Part shown: piece after piece, positions 1 through 17,318 of the stretch
Position numbering within the stretch: the stretch's first letter is position 1
Layout of the letters: each line of letters opens with the position of its first letter
NCBI GenBank assembly: GCA_944322715.1
Contig: CALUPT010000001.1
Coordinates: forward strand, 124,001-188,000
Reading direction: 5' to 3'
Source of the DNA: an uncultured Bacteroidales bacterium
GTDB taxonomy: Bacteria > Bacteroidota > Bacteroidia > Bacteroidales > UBA932
DNA length: 64,000 nucleotides
Position numbers and translations under genes: made by a program
The notes under the pieces: model-generated
Told to the model about the DNA's origin: nothing
What the model saw: only the letters and a program-made list of their open reading frames with translations
The model's database searches: none

Positions 1-2741
1 GCATTGGCGCCGTGTCGGCCCAGGAGGCGACAGACACGCTGACTGACCAGTGGAAAAGTGTGCCTACATTGGATCTGCCGGACTGGCAGGTGACTGGAGC
101 GGTTTCAAAGGTCGGTGGCGACGAACTGACGGACTATTATACATCCAATGTCGTGAATACCCTTTTCGGCCGCATTCCCGGCCTTACGGTACAGGGTGTC
201 GGTGCAGAGCCGGGAGCGGACACCCCTGCTCTTGATTCCAGGGGTGTGGGCACTTTCGGTTCCGGAACAGGCCTTTTTGTAGTGATTGACGGTTTTGCAT
301 CTACCCTGGATTTCTTCTCAAGACTGACTCCGGGGGAGATAGAGTCCGTAGAACTTCTGAAGGATGCTACGGCTACCGCCATCTATGGCAACAGGGCTGC
401 AAACGGAGTGCTTGTAGTCAAGACAAGGCATGGGGATGTATCATCCCCGCTCAAGATAGATTTCGGGGTCCGGGTCGGTTTCCAGCAGCCGGTAAGACTT
501 CCGGAGTGGCTCGGATCGTATGACTATGCCACTCTTTATAACGAGGCCCTTGCCAACGAGGGGCAGTCTCCTGTGTACGATCAGTCCGCTCTGGATGCGT
601 ATGCAGCCGGAGATTCTCCTCTGCTTTATCCGGATGTCAACTGGTATGATGAAATATTCAGGTCTGCCAGCCCTATATATGTCTACAACCTGACGGCATC
701 CGGCGGCGTCAATGCTGTCCGTTATTTCGTGCATTTCAACGGAGTGAACAATTACGGCTTGCTCAGGAATCCTATGCCGACCAACGATTTCGCCAAGAGA
801 CAGAGTTTCTCCCGTTACAATTTCAGGACAAATGTCGATGTGCAGCTTGCCAAGAGCCTGACAGCATCCATAATCCTGGGAGGCAGTGTGGAAGACAAGA
901 CGACGCCGGGAGTGAGCGAGTCGGCCGGAAGCATTATCGACCTTGCTGCGAATGTGCCGCCCAATGCTTTCCCCGTCCTTGCTTCAGAGGGAAAACTCGG
1001 CGGTAATGCGACATTTGCAAACCCGATCGGAGAAATGACGGAAAGAGGCTATATCTCCTATAACGGACGTACCGCCCAGGCAGCTCTCAGGCTTACTGAA
1101 AAACTGGATTTCATTACTCCGGGACTCAGCATTTCCGGTGCGATAAGTTTCAACAACTATTACAAGGCCTATTCCATCAAGGCCCGCAGTTATGCCAGAT
1201 ACTCTCCGGTGCAGGATTCATCGGGAGAGATATCCTTTACCCAGATAGGAGAGGATACCGAACTGGGAGGTGACGAGTCCCAGTCATACCAGTGGAGAAA
1301 CATTGTGGCCAATGCTTTCATCAACTATGACAGGGTGTTCAATGACAGGCACTATGTCAAGGCAATGCTGAGGTATGACTATGATGAATATACCGTTTCT
1401 TCCGAGACCCTTCCATACCGGAATGTCGGCATGGCCGGACAGCTGTCGTATGCTTTTGACAAGAGGTATATCGGGGAATTCACTTTCGGATACCATGGAA
1501 CAGGGAATTTCGCTCCTGGACAAAGGTTCGGCTTCTTTCCTGCCGGAGGACTGTCATGGGTTATTTCAGAGGAAGGCTTCCTCAAGGATTCTCCTGTGGT
1601 CAACCATCTGAAACTGCGTGCTACATACGGTCTGGTGGGCAACTCCGATATAGGAGGAAGCCGCTGGATGTACAACCAGTATTATGTATGGAACGGCTAT
1701 TATCTCTTCGGAGACCAGTACACACAGGCCGATACCTATCTTGAAGGGGCAAAGGCCAATCCTTATGTCACTTGGGAGAAGGCGCAGAAACTTAATATAG
1801 GCTTGGAGGCCAGGCTGTTCGACTACCTGTATTTCACTTTCGACTGGTTCAGGGAGCACCGGTATGACATCCTCACCACACCGGATGCAAACATTCCGAG
1901 TTATGTCGGGTTCTCCAGACCAAGTATGAACCTCGGAATTGTCGACAACAACGGGTTCGAGGCAGTGCTCGGATACAACAAGACGGCCGGAGAGTTCCGC
2001 TACAAGGTGGAGGCAAGTGCGTGGTACGCCCACAACAATGTGGTGTACAACTCCGAAGCCCCGCAGATATATGACTATCTGTACGGGACCGGACATATCG
2101 TAGGCCAGCCGTTCGCATACGAAGCCATCGGATTCTTCCGCGACCAGGAGGACATAGACAGCTCTCCTACGCAGGTCTGGGGAGAAGTGGTTCCTGGAGA
2201 CATAAAGTACAAGGACCAGAACGATGATGGTGTCATCAACGAGGAGGACAGGTATCCTATCGGCTTCACGAGCCGTCCTGAACTGACCCTTGCCCTTGAC
2301 CTGCAGTTCCAGTACAAGGGATTCGACCTGTCGATGCTGTTCCAGGGGGCGCTCAACAGAACAGTATATTTAGATGGAAGGCAGTTCCAGGCTTTCCAGA
2401 ACAATGGCAAGATTTCCTCGTTCGCTCTCGGCAGGTGGACTCCTGAGACTGCCGATACGGCAACATATCCTCGTCTGGCTACAACAGGAAACGAGAACAA
2501 CTACCAGTATTCCTCATTCTGGCAGAGAAACGGCAATTTCCTGAAACTCAGATATCTTTCGTTAGGCTATACTTTCTCTTCACAGGCTATGAAGAAAGCC
2601 AATGTGGATGGGCTCAGAATCTATCTGAGCGGAACGAACCTGTTTTCACTTGATTACATGCAGGGTTACTGTGATCCGGAAGTCTTGTCCGGCTATCCGG
2701 CAGTCAGGACATTGAGCCTTGGTGTAGACCTTAAATTCTGA
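1..2741 (+). CDS. susC: SusC-like TonB-dependent outer-membrane receptor (5' truncated by window edge)
   Basis: Outer-membrane TonB-dependent transporter that would import oligosaccharides with the SusD protein encoded next. The frame is open to the left edge (first full codon at 3), and the first visible residues IGAVSAQE look like the end of a signal peptide, so the GTG at 12 is probably internal and the true start lies outside the window. A plug domain covers about residues 40-145 (LFGRIPGLTVQG, then FVVIDGF and VELLKDATATAIYGNRAANGV), followed by a beta-barrel of about 750 residues ending in LGVDLKF, with the terminal Phe typical of outer-membrane barrels. The mature protein begins almost at the plug, without room for the CarboxypepD_reg-like N-terminal extension of many SusC proteins. 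The stop is 6 bp before susD. The substrate is unknown. Confidence 0.95.
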   Translation, partial: IGAVSAQEATDTLTDQWKSVPTLDLPDWQVTGAVSKVGGDELTDYYTSNVVNTLFGRIPGLTVQGVGAEPGADTPALDSRGVGTFGSGTGLFVVIDGFASTLDFFSRLTPGEIESVELLKDATATAIYGNRAANGVLVVKTRHGDVSSPLKIDFGVRVGFQQPVRLPEWLGSYDYATLYNEALANEGQSPVYDQSALDAYAAGDSPLLYPDVNWYDEIFRSASPIYVYNLTASGGVNAVRYFVHFNGVNNYGLLRNPMPTNDFAKRQSFSRYNFRTNVDVQLAKSLTASIILGGSVEDKTTPGVSESAGSIIDLAANVPPNAFPVLASEGKLGGNATFANPIGEMTERGYISYNGRTAQAALRLTEKLDFITPGLSISGAISFNNYYKAYSIKARSYARYSPVQDSSGEISFTQIGEDTELGGDESQSYQWRNIVANAFINYDRVFNDRHYVKAMLRYDYDEYTVSSETLPYRNVGMAGQLSYAFDKRYIGEFTFGYHGTGNFAPGQRFGFFPAGGLSWVISEEGFLKDSPVVNHLKLRATYGLVGNSDIGGSRWMYNQYYVWNGYYLFGDQYTQADTYLEGAKANPYVTWEKAQKLNIGLEARLFDYLYFTFDWFREHRYDILTTPDANIPSYVGFSRPSMNLGIVDNNGFEAVLGYNKTAGEFRYKVEASAWYAHNNVVYNSEAPQIYDYLYGTGHIVGQPFAYEAIGFFRDQEDIDSSPTQVWGEVVPGDIKYKDQNDDGVINEEDRYPIGFTSRPELTLALDLQFQYKGFDLSMLFQGALNRTVYLDGRQFQAFQNNGKISSFALGRWTPETADTATYPRLATTGNENNYQYSSFWQRNGNFLKLRYLSLGYTFSSQAMKKANVDGLRIYLSGTNLFSLDYMQGYCDPEVLSGYPAVRTLSLGVDLKF

Positions 2742-2747
2742 TGAACT

Positions 2748-4535
2748 ATGAGACGAAAATTTTTACATGCTATAGTCGCATTCTTCCCTTTGCTGGCTGT
2801 GGGAGCCTGTGACCTTTCTCCGGAAATCGAGCTTTCCATGACACTGGAGGATGTGACGACTACATATAACAATACCATGGCAAGAGCCACCGCAGTGTAT
2901 ATGTATCTGCCGAACGGGTTGTCCTATGTCGGTGGAGATGCAATGCTTGCGTCTGCCTGCGATGAGGCTGAACATACGAATGAAGGTAATTCGGTACAGA
3001 TGTTCAATACCGGATCGTGGAGTCAGTTGAGCAATCCGGATGATGCATGGGCAAGGTGTTTCAACGGTATCTATGCGGCGAATCTCTATCTTGAGAATTG
3101 TGACGATGTTGACCTGGACTATCTGAAATACGATTCGGATGAGTCGGTCCAAGCCCAGTATGAACTGTATGTCGCCAATCTTGAAAGGGCAAAGTATGAA
3201 GTCCGTTTTCTCAGGGCATTCTACTATTTTGAACTTGTCCAGCGCTACGGTGCCGTCCCTGTCATGGAGCGGACGTACGATGTGGCGGATGAGGCGGAAT
3301 ACAGGTCCCTGCCGAGGACTCCGCTTGCAGACTGCTTCAGTTTCATCGTCAGGGAATGCGATGAGGTGGCGGATTTCCTTCCTGCAAGATATGGAAGCGA
3401 TGAAAGCGGACGTGCTACCAAAGGGGCTGCCCTTGCCCTCAAGAGCAGGGCTCTGCTCTTTGCGGCAAGCGACCTTTACCATGATCCATCCTGGGCGGGC
3501 GGATTTGCCGGTCCGGAACTCATCTCCATCAGGGACAATGATGAAGTCTATGTAGGAAAGGACCAGGCTACCGGTGCGGACATCATGGTCAGCGGAAGCG
3601 ACAGGACCGCCCTGTGGGATGCTGCCGCTCAGGCGGCCAAGGCCGTCATTGATCTTACGGATGCAAGATATACCCTTCTTTCCAATTATTCGGATATATT
3701 CCTGACTGCGGCGACCAGCATGGAAACCATACTTGTCCGCCGTATCGGCAACAGCACATCTTTCGAGTCAACCAACTATTCCGTAGGCTTTGACAACGGC
3801 AACAGCGGCACCACTCCGTCCCAGAACCTTGTGGACGCGTTCGAGACATCGAACGGGCAGCCTTTCAACTGGGATGATCCTGCAATGGCGGCAAATCCCT
3901 ATGAAGACAGGGATCCGAGACTGGATTATGCGATTATAACCAATTATTCCACCTTCAAGGACCGTACGATGGAAATCTATGCCGGAGGAAGGGATGGCGC
4001 GGGCATTACGCATGCCACAAGGACAGGCTATTATCTGAAGAAATATGTCGATCCGAATGTGGATCTTATCCAGGGTAAAGGGACAAACCATTCCTGGATC
4101 ATTTTCCGCTTTGCAGAAATGTACCTCAATTATGCGGAAGCCATGAACGAGGCATACGGGCCTAATGACAACCACGGTTATGGTCTGACGGCAATCGATG
4201 CCATCAACCGTATCAGACAGCGTATAGGAGTGGCCATGCCGGCTGTGCCGACATCCACAACAAAGGATGAATTCAGGGATAAGGTAAGAAATGAAAGAAG
4301 GGTGGAACTCTGCTTCGAGGGTCACAGGATGTTCGATGTCCGCAGATGGATGATTGCGGAAGATGCACTGGGCGCTCCGCTTCGCGGCGTGTCTATTACC
4401 CAGGCTTCCCAGGGTAATTTCTCCTATACTCCGATTAATGTCGAGAACAGGGTGTTCCAGACAAAGATGTACTTCTATCCTATTCCCCAGACCGACCAGC
4501 AGATTGCCGGCTGGACGCAGAACCCTCTGTGGTAG
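2748..4535 (+). CDS. susD: SusD/RagB-like glycan-binding lipoprotein
   Basis: Surface lipoprotein that caps the SusC barrel and binds glycan. It starts MRRKFLHAIVAFFPLLAVGAC, a lipoprotein signal with the lipobox ending at Cys20, followed by the acidic stretch DLSPEIE that fits surface export. The helical TPR-like RagB/SusD fold is recognisable: an N-terminal segment with YNNTMARATAVYMYLP, a central RFLRAFYYFELVQRYG motif, and a C-terminal block around residues 455-540 with NYAEAMNEAYG, AIDAINRIRQRIG and ELCFEGHRMFDVRRW. At 595 residues it is within the usual 500-650 range. It lies 6 bp after susC and 26 bp before the DUF1735 gene, so one transcript is likely. Confidence 0.96.
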   Translation: MRRKFLHAIVAFFPLLAVGACDLSPEIELSMTLEDVTTTYNNTMARATAVYMYLPNGLSYVGGDAMLASACDEAEHTNEGNSVQMFNTGSWSQLSNPDDAWARCFNGIYAANLYLENCDDVDLDYLKYDSDESVQAQYELYVANLERAKYEVRFLRAFYYFELVQRYGAVPVMERTYDVADEAEYRSLPRTPLADCFSFIVRECDEVADFLPARYGSDESGRATKGAALALKSRALLFAASDLYHDPSWAGGFAGPELISIRDNDEVYVGKDQATGADIMVSGSDRTALWDAAAQAAKAVIDLTDARYTLLSNYSDIFLTAATSMETILVRRIGNSTSFESTNYSVGFDNGNSGTTPSQNLVDAFETSNGQPFNWDDPAMAANPYEDRDPRLDYAIITNYSTFKDRTMEIYAGGRDGAGITHATRTGYYLKKYVDPNVDLIQGKGTNHSWIIFRFAEMYLNYAEAMNEAYGPNDNHGYGLTAIDAINRIRQRIGVAMPAVPTSTTKDEFRDKVRNERRVELCFEGHRMFDVRRWMIAEDALGAPLRGVSITQASQGNFSYTPINVENRVFQTKMYFYPIPQTDQQIAGWTQNPLW

Positions 4536-4561
4536 TATGATAACCATTAATAAATGACTAT

Positions 4562-5149
4562 ATGAAATCATTGAAGAATATTGCATTTGTCTGTGCTGGC
4601 ATTTACGCTGTCCTGGCTGTCTCTTCCTGTGATGTGAAGATAGTGGATGCCGGTTATCCGTCGCAGAAGATCTATCTTCCAGCGGCTGTAGAGAGCAATA
4701 TATATACTGTCGACCAGGCCAATATTTCGACAGGTTCCACTCCGACAACCGGAAACCCGTATCAGTTTCTCATAGACTATGATGAGGGTACTTTCACTAT
4801 TCCTCTTTCCATCTACAGGTCCGGCATCAACAATGACGGGGCGGTGAATGTGGATGTCTGGCTCGATGAAGAGCTTGTATATGATACCATTCTTGATGGG
4901 GGGCTTTCGGATGATGTGGAGGTGATAACCGGGGATATTCTGCTGGAGGATGTTCCGTCCAAAGTGGTTATTCCCGATGGACAGTCATCGGCATTGTTCA
5001 ATGTCGTGCTTGACTATTATTATCTGCTGGATCGTCCCGACAGGCAGATGGCATTCGGCATCTCGATCGATACGGATGACCGGGAACTGAATGAAGAAGC
5101 CAGCAGGCTGATTGTGGTTATTGACACTTCAATTTTTGATGAATTATGA
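4562..5149 (+). CDS. DUF1735-domain lipoprotein
   Basis: Small lipoprotein of 195 residues with signal and lipobox near VSSCD (Cys23). Residues about 30-190 look like a DUF1735 beta-sandwich (YPSQKIYLPAAVE near the start, then FTIPLSIYRSG and a C-terminal IDTDDRELNEEASRLIVVID). DUF1735 domains occur N-terminal to GH18 endo-glycosidases or as separate lipoproteins in Bacteroides PULs such as the high-mannose N-glycan locus (established knowledge); they are thought to help bind or position the glycan. Here the domain is a separate gene directly before two putative glycosidases, and its stop overlaps the next start by 4 bases. The binding role is inferred. Confidence 0.82.
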   Translation: MKSLKNIAFVCAGIYAVLAVSSCDVKIVDAGYPSQKIYLPAAVESNIYTVDQANISTGSTPTTGNPYQFLIDYDEGTFTIPLSIYRSGINNDGAVNVDVWLDEELVYDTILDGGLSDDVEVITGDILLEDVPSKVVIPDGQSSALFNVVLDYYYLLDRPDRQMAFGISIDTDDRELNEEASRLIVVIDTSIFDEL

Positions 5150-6524
5150 TGAATAAAAGGATATTGTCACTGATACTGGCTGTACCTGCGGTGTTTGCAT
5201 GTGACAGCAGTATCTCGTATGATGACTACATACTGCCGACGGAGGATGTGTACACGGCAGTCCCTGCCAACGAGTTTCTCGGCAGCATAGGAGTCAATTC
5301 CTCTATCGATAACAGGGGCGAGACCCTTGAGAAGACTGTCGAGTGCATGAAGTATCTCGGGGCGCGATGGATCCGTAGCGGATATACGCCCACTCCGTCG
5401 AGATTCGACCCTCTCATCGAGGCAGGTGTCAAGTTTTCTGTGTCGGTGAATGCGGATGACCAGTATGATGACGACGAGAAGATAAATCTGCCTATCGAGA
5501 CTGCCAAATATCTCAAGGAGAGAAATGCCCTGATAGCTATGGAAGGTGCCAACGAGCCGAACAACTGGGATATATACTATGGCGGAGAAGTCGGAGGAGG
5601 TTCCCATTCGTGGGTCCCGTTGGCGCAGATGCATACTGATTTCTATGAAGCCGTCAAGGCAACTCCTGAACTTGCCGATGTGGATGTATGGACGATATCG
5701 GAGGCCGGGGCAATGGTCGACAATGTCGGGCTCCAGTATCTCACGATACCTGCCGGCGCCGGTTGTCTGCTTCCGGAAGGGACAAGGTTCGCAGATGCTG
5801 TGAACATCCATAACTATTTCTCTCACAGTAATTTCGTTGCTCCTCAGAACAACCAGACATGGCTGGCATCGGATCCATCTTCCGCCTGCCCTGTGGACGG
5901 GCTGTATGGGAACCATGGTCTTACATGGGCCAACAAGTACCGGGGATATTCCGAGACGGAGTGCATGAATATACGCAAGGTTACAACGGAGACAGGAATA
6001 ACCTTGAGCAATCCTGACGACTGGGATGAAGGGCCGATCAGTCAGGAGATGCAGGGGCTGATGTACATGTCCTGCTACCTTGCACAGTTTGCCCGAGGCT
6101 GGGAATATACGGCAATGTATATTCTGCGTGACCGTTCCGATGAAGCCGGCAACCAGACTTTCGGGTTCTATTCTCCGGATTACAAGGCGCGTACGGCAGC
6201 CCTCTATCTGCACAATCTGACTACTATCCTTGCGGATGACCGGTCCATAGCCAATCCCGGCAGGGTGGCGTTCTCCATTTCCGACAAGCCGGAGACGGTA
6301 CACAATCTGCTTCTCCAGAAGTTTGACGGGACCTACTGTCTTGTCGTATGGGGAGAGAAATATCTCGGCGGGACGGATAAGATAGAAGTCCGTTTCAGGG
6401 ATACATATTCCAGCATCGCGGTCTACGACCCTACTGTCGGAACGGAGCCTGTCGAGACTCTGACCGATACCAATGTAGTTCCTCTCGAGATGAGCAACAA
6501 GCCGTTTATACTTCAATTCAGGTA

Positions 6525-6525
<1 letters not shown>
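5146..6525 (+). CDS. Putative clan GH-A glycoside hydrolase lipoprotein (first of tandem pair)
   Basis: Lipoprotein of 459 residues (MMNKRILSLILAVPAVFAC; lipobox Cys19). The fold appears to be a clan GH-A (beta/alpha)8 barrel: GARWIRSGY on an early strand, GANEPNNW around Glu137 as candidate acid/base, and TTETGIT around Glu282 as candidate nucleophile, the NEP...E arrangement of retaining GH-A enzymes. The C-terminal 80 residues look like a small beta-sandwich. I cannot place it in a numbered GH family. It shares long identical stretches with the next gene (NEPNNW, NVGLQ-L-TIPA, ARGWEYTAMYILRD), so the pair arose by duplication. Its position after SusCD-DUF1735 suggests a surface endo-acting enzyme, which is inference. 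Confidence 0.7.
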
Positions 6526-13641
<7,116 letters not shown>

Positions 13642-13647
13642 TCACGT

Positions 13648-13766
13648 CCCTGTCATTGTCATCCGGAACCCTGTCATTGTCATCCGGAACCCTGTCATTG
13701 TCATCCTGAACGAAGTGAAGGATCTGCAGTGAAACAATGTCCTCCTGAGCATAGCGAAGGATCCGG
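13648..13766 (+). repeat. Intergenic repeat cluster with three 21-bp units
   Basis: Three head-to-tail 21-bp units (13648-13668, 13669-13689, 13690-13710), each reading CCCTGTCATTGTCATCC then GGAA or TGAA, run into the tail CGAAGTGAAGGATCTG. A further diverged copy (CCTCCTGAGCATAGCGAAGGATCC) lies at about 13739-13763. This is the same family as the copies at 31.6, 35.3 and 57.6 kb. It fills the spacer between the GH92 gene and the GH92-GH16 fusion gene. Confidence 0.9.
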
Positions 13767-13806
13767 TAAGGAAAGAAAAAAAATTGAACGATAAAACCGA
13801 AAAGAA

Positions 13807-16800
13807 GTGAAAAAGATCTGTTACATATCCGCGGCAATCATGATGGCTGCCCTTGTACTGACGGCAGGGACACTCTCCCGTAACGGAAAGGGCAAGGAGC
13901 CGGTAGATTATGTGGATCCGTATATCGGAAGCATCAGTCATCTTCTTGTGCCCGTCTATCCTACAGTGCATCTTCCAAACAGTATGGTACGTGCCATCCC
14001 TATGAGGGGGGAATATTCGGACAATGTCATAGGCGGGCTTCCTGTGACCATAACGGGGCACAGGGGCGGTACGGCATTCAGCATCTGCCCGTGGAACGAT
14101 GGCGGCAGTCTCGATGGCAGAATGGTCTATCATTATGACAACGAAAGGATCAGTCCATACAGATACGATGTCTTTCTCGATGACATTCAGACGGAAGTGC
14201 ATTATGCCCCATCGCATCGGTCTGCAGTATATTCATTGGATTTCAGAACGCCGGGACCTCATTATGTAGTGGTCTCTCCTGCAAAAGGGGAACTTTCTGC
14301 GGGAACGGATGGCAGTGTCAGCGGTTTCTGTTCATTGAAAAACGATACTAAAGTCTATCTCTATCTCCGGGCCGGAAACGATCCTGTCTCTGTCAGGACT
14401 TCAGCAGACGGCAAAGTCATCCTTGAGTTTGCAGAGGATGATGTAGTGCTCAGATACGGGGTGTCTTTTATAGACACGGACCAGGCAAAGGCAAATCTTG
14501 AAAACGAGGTTGCCGGCAAGACAGTGGATGAGGTTGCGCGGACCGGCCGGGATATCTGGAACGAAACACTTTCCGGAATACGGGTGAAAGGCGGCACGGA
14601 AGACGGGAAGACCGTCTTCTACACATCTCTGTACCGCATGTATGAGCGACCGGTCAATATTTCCGAGGATGGAAGATATTACAGTGCATACGATGGCAAG
14701 GTCCATGAGGATGGCGGCCGTCCTATGTATCTCGATGACTGGTACTGGGATACTTTCAGGACAGCGCATCCGCTCAGGACGATAGTAGACCCCGGGCTTG
14801 AAATGGACATGGTCAATTCCGCCGTTACCGTCGCATCGCAGTCCGGGAACGGCTGGATACCGATGTTCCCGACCGTTACGGGGGACAATCACTCCATGAA
14901 CTGCAATCATGGCGTGGCTGTCGTGGCGGACTGCATTTCCAAAGGCCTGACTGATTTCGATGCGGATGAGGCATACGAGGTCTGCAAGGGAGCCCTTACG
15001 GAAAAGTCTTTTGCCCCGTGGACACTGATGCCGGCACAGAGACTCGACAGATTCTATCATGAGCACGGCTATTATCCTGCACTTCCGGAAGGGGCGGAAG
15101 AGACGGAACCGTATATCCACAGTTTTGAAAAACGCCAGCCTGTGGCAGTGACACTCGGTACTGCATACGACAACTGGTGCCTGTCGCGGATAGCCGCATA
15201 CACAGGCAATGACAGGGATGCCGGACATTTCGCAGACAGGAGCTACGACTACCGCAACCTTTTCAACAGGGAGACGGGATTTTTCCATCCGAAGGATGAG
15301 TCAGGCAATTTCATAGAGCCGTTCGATTACTGTCTGTCCGGAGGAGTCGGGTTCCGTGAATACTATGATGAAAACAACGGCTGGATCTATCGTTGGGATG
15401 TGCCCCACAATATAGCCGATCTGATTGACCTGATGGGCGGGCCTGACAGGTTTGCGGCAGGACTGGATACAATGTTCGATACGCCTCTGCCGGCAGGCAA
15501 ATACGGATTGTGGAAGCAGAGCCCGGACCACAGTGCTGTAGTAGGGCATTTCTCCATGGGGAACGAGCCATGCATGCATGTCCCGTATCTCTACAATTAT
15601 GCCGGCCAGCCATGGAAGACCCAGAAGATGACCAGGACATTGCTCGACAAGTGGTTCCGCGCGGACCTGATGGGCATACCCGGAGATGAGGATGGCGGCG
15701 GCCTTTGCGGTTTCGCGGTATTTTCGATGATGGGTTTCTATCCTGTCACTCCGGGACTTCCGGTCTATGCGCTGACAAGTCCGGTATTCGAGGAGGTGTC
15801 GGTGGATGTCGGCAACGGGAAGACATTCCGTATAATATGCAGGAACTATGCTCCCGGCAACAAGTATATCCAGAGTGCAAGACTCAACGGAGAAGAATGG
15901 GACAAGTCGTGGATCTCTCACGAAGACATAATGGACGGGGCCGTGCTGGAACTTACGATGGGCAGGTATCCGTCCAAGGAGTGGGCTTCGGCTCCGGAAA
16001 GCTGTCCTCCGTCATTCTCTATGGATGGAGATGGCGCCGCCAAAGGCACTCCGATATCGGAGCCCAATCCGCAGTATGCAGACTTCAATTACGGGCAGAC
16101 CGGTAACGAACATTCCGAATGGGTCCAGAGCATAACCGTGCAGGAACCGGAATGCCGTTCCGATGTCAGCGGCAAGGTCACTGTCCGGTTCAAGGCTCCT
16201 GGAATGTCTGTCGCAAATGCACTCCTGTGGAGCCAGCCTGCAAAGAAGGATACATCCTCATGGGGGCATGATGTGCTTCTTACACCGAAAAAAGGGCTGA
16301 AACTGGCGGAAGACGGATCCGGTACATTCTCTTTCAATGCAGACAGGTTTCCTGCCGGTCCGATGAATGTAAGGATATATACCGGCAGCGATGACGGGAA
16401 AAAGGATTTCTTCGAGCTCCAGCTCTACAATACAGGCGGGGTGCGCTGGAATCAGGGTATCCCGGACAATGACCCTCCGGGAGCGGAAGGGCTCAAGCTG
16501 ATATATACAGATGATTTCGATGGCCCGCTCTCCATTTCCAATGATGGCATAGGCGCGAGATACAATGCCCACAAACCGAGGTTCGGGGATTTCAGCGGCT
16601 GGCAGTTCGCGGATGTGGATGGCCCGGACAATCCGTTCTTCCAGAGGGATACATATCTTAAGATAGCCGCCCGCAAGCATCCGGGCACCAACGGAAGTTC
16701 AGGCCTGATAGCATCCGTCAACATGGACGGCGAGGGCTTCTGGGTCAAGGCTCCGTGCTACCTCGAGTGCCGTTTCACTGCCCAGTCGGCTCCGGGCACA

Positions 16801-17286
16801 TGGCCTGCGTTCTGGACCATTACCGGGCTGGACAGAAGTTCAAACGGAGATGAACTGGATATCATAGAGGCATACGGAGGTGTAGGTCCCGGCAATCCGA
16901 ACCATCCCGGCTATTCGATATGCAGCCATTTCTGGGGGCAGAAAAATCCGGACGGGACGGACAAGGAGCATCTCGACTGCGTGGTGCCCATGATGGAGAT
17001 AGGCGGCAAGTCATACTGGTCCACCACATTCCACACCTACGCGGTCCGCATAGACCTTGACTACACGACCTATTACATGGACAACATCGAGGTCTTCCGC
17101 CATCCTACCAACGATGTCTCCCGCGAGCGGCCTCACCTATTCCTTATCAACTATGCCATCGGCGGCATCAGCGGCTGGGGAATAGACCTGGAGAGATACG
17201 GAAACGGCACAGACATGTATGTGGACTATGTCCGTGTCTATGCGGAGGAAGAGATAGAATATTCCATCCCTCGCCCGGAAAACTGA
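13807..17286 (+). CDS. GH92-GH16 fusion glycosidase
   Basis: Exported two-enzyme protein of 1159 residues starting with GTG (KKICYISAAIMMAALVLTAG signal). Residues about 30-700 form a GH92-type mannosidase module (DYVDPYIGS near the start, GNEPCMHVPYLYNYAG with Glu587). Its second hallmark is altered: the usual GNDDCGQMSAW reads GDEDGGGLCGF, so the active site may differ. A beta-sandwich linker (about 715-885) follows, then a GH16 jelly roll (about 890-1150) with ELDIIEAYGG, giving nucleophile Glu1016, Asp1018 and acid/base Glu1021, and the closing YVDYVRVY strand. GH16 enzymes are endo-acting on beta-linked glucans or galactans or on mucin O-glycans. An endo enzyme joined to an exo-mannosidase-like module is rare. 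No membrane anchor is evident. Confidence 0.88.
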   Translation: MKKICYISAAIMMAALVLTAGTLSRNGKGKEPVDYVDPYIGSISHLLVPVYPTVHLPNSMVRAIPMRGEYSDNVIGGLPVTITGHRGGTAFSICPWNDGGSLDGRMVYHYDNERISPYRYDVFLDDIQTEVHYAPSHRSAVYSLDFRTPGPHYVVVSPAKGELSAGTDGSVSGFCSLKNDTKVYLYLRAGNDPVSVRTSADGKVILEFAEDDVVLRYGVSFIDTDQAKANLENEVAGKTVDEVARTGRDIWNETLSGIRVKGGTEDGKTVFYTSLYRMYERPVNISEDGRYYSAYDGKVHEDGGRPMYLDDWYWDTFRTAHPLRTIVDPGLEMDMVNSAVTVASQSGNGWIPMFPTVTGDNHSMNCNHGVAVVADCISKGLTDFDADEAYEVCKGALTEKSFAPWTLMPAQRLDRFYHEHGYYPALPEGAEETEPYIHSFEKRQPVAVTLGTAYDNWCLSRIAAYTGNDRDAGHFADRSYDYRNLFNRETGFFHPKDESGNFIEPFDYCLSGGVGFREYYDENNGWIYRWDVPHNIADLIDLMGGPDRFAAGLDTMFDTPLPAGKYGLWKQSPDHSAVVGHFSMGNEPCMHVPYLYNYAGQPWKTQKMTRTLLDKWFRADLMGIPGDEDGGGLCGFAVFSMMGFYPVTPGLPVYALTSPVFEEVSVDVGNGKTFRIICRNYAPGNKYIQSARLNGEEWDKSWISHEDIMDGAVLELTMGRYPSKEWASAPESCPPSFSMDGDGAAKGTPISEPNPQYADFNYGQTGNEHSEWVQSITVQEPECRSDVSGKVTVRFKAPGMSVANALLWSQPAKKDTSSWGHDVLLTPKKGLKLAEDGSGTFSFNADRFPAGPMNVRIYTGSDDGKKDFFELQLYNTGGVRWNQGIPDNDPPGAEGLKLIYTDDFDGPLSISNDGIGARYNAHKPRFGDFSGWQFADVDGPDNPFFQRDTYLKIAARKHPGTNGSSGLIASVNMDGEGFWVKAPCYLECRFTAQSAPGTWPAFWTITGLDRSSNGDELDIIEAYGGVGPGNPNHPGYSICSHFWGQKNPDGTDKEHLDCVVPMMEIGGKSYWSTTFHTYAVRIDLDYTTYYMDNIEVFRHPTNDVSRERPHLFLINYAIGGISGWGIDLERYGNGTDMYVDYVRVYAEEEIEYSIPRPEN

Positions 17287-17318
17287 AAATACACTTTACA
17301 ACATAATCACAAAACATT

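Noticed and set aside
5167..6516. 449-residue minus-strand ORF antisense to the first GH-A gene
   Set aside because: The opposite strand encodes a protein with a lipobox and catalytic motifs and a close paralogue; the antisense frame lacks any domain and is broken in the paralogous gene.
13642..14217. 191-residue minus-strand ORF over the 21-bp repeats
   Set aside because: Its end is a translation of the tandem repeats and the rest is antisense to the GH92-GH16 gene.
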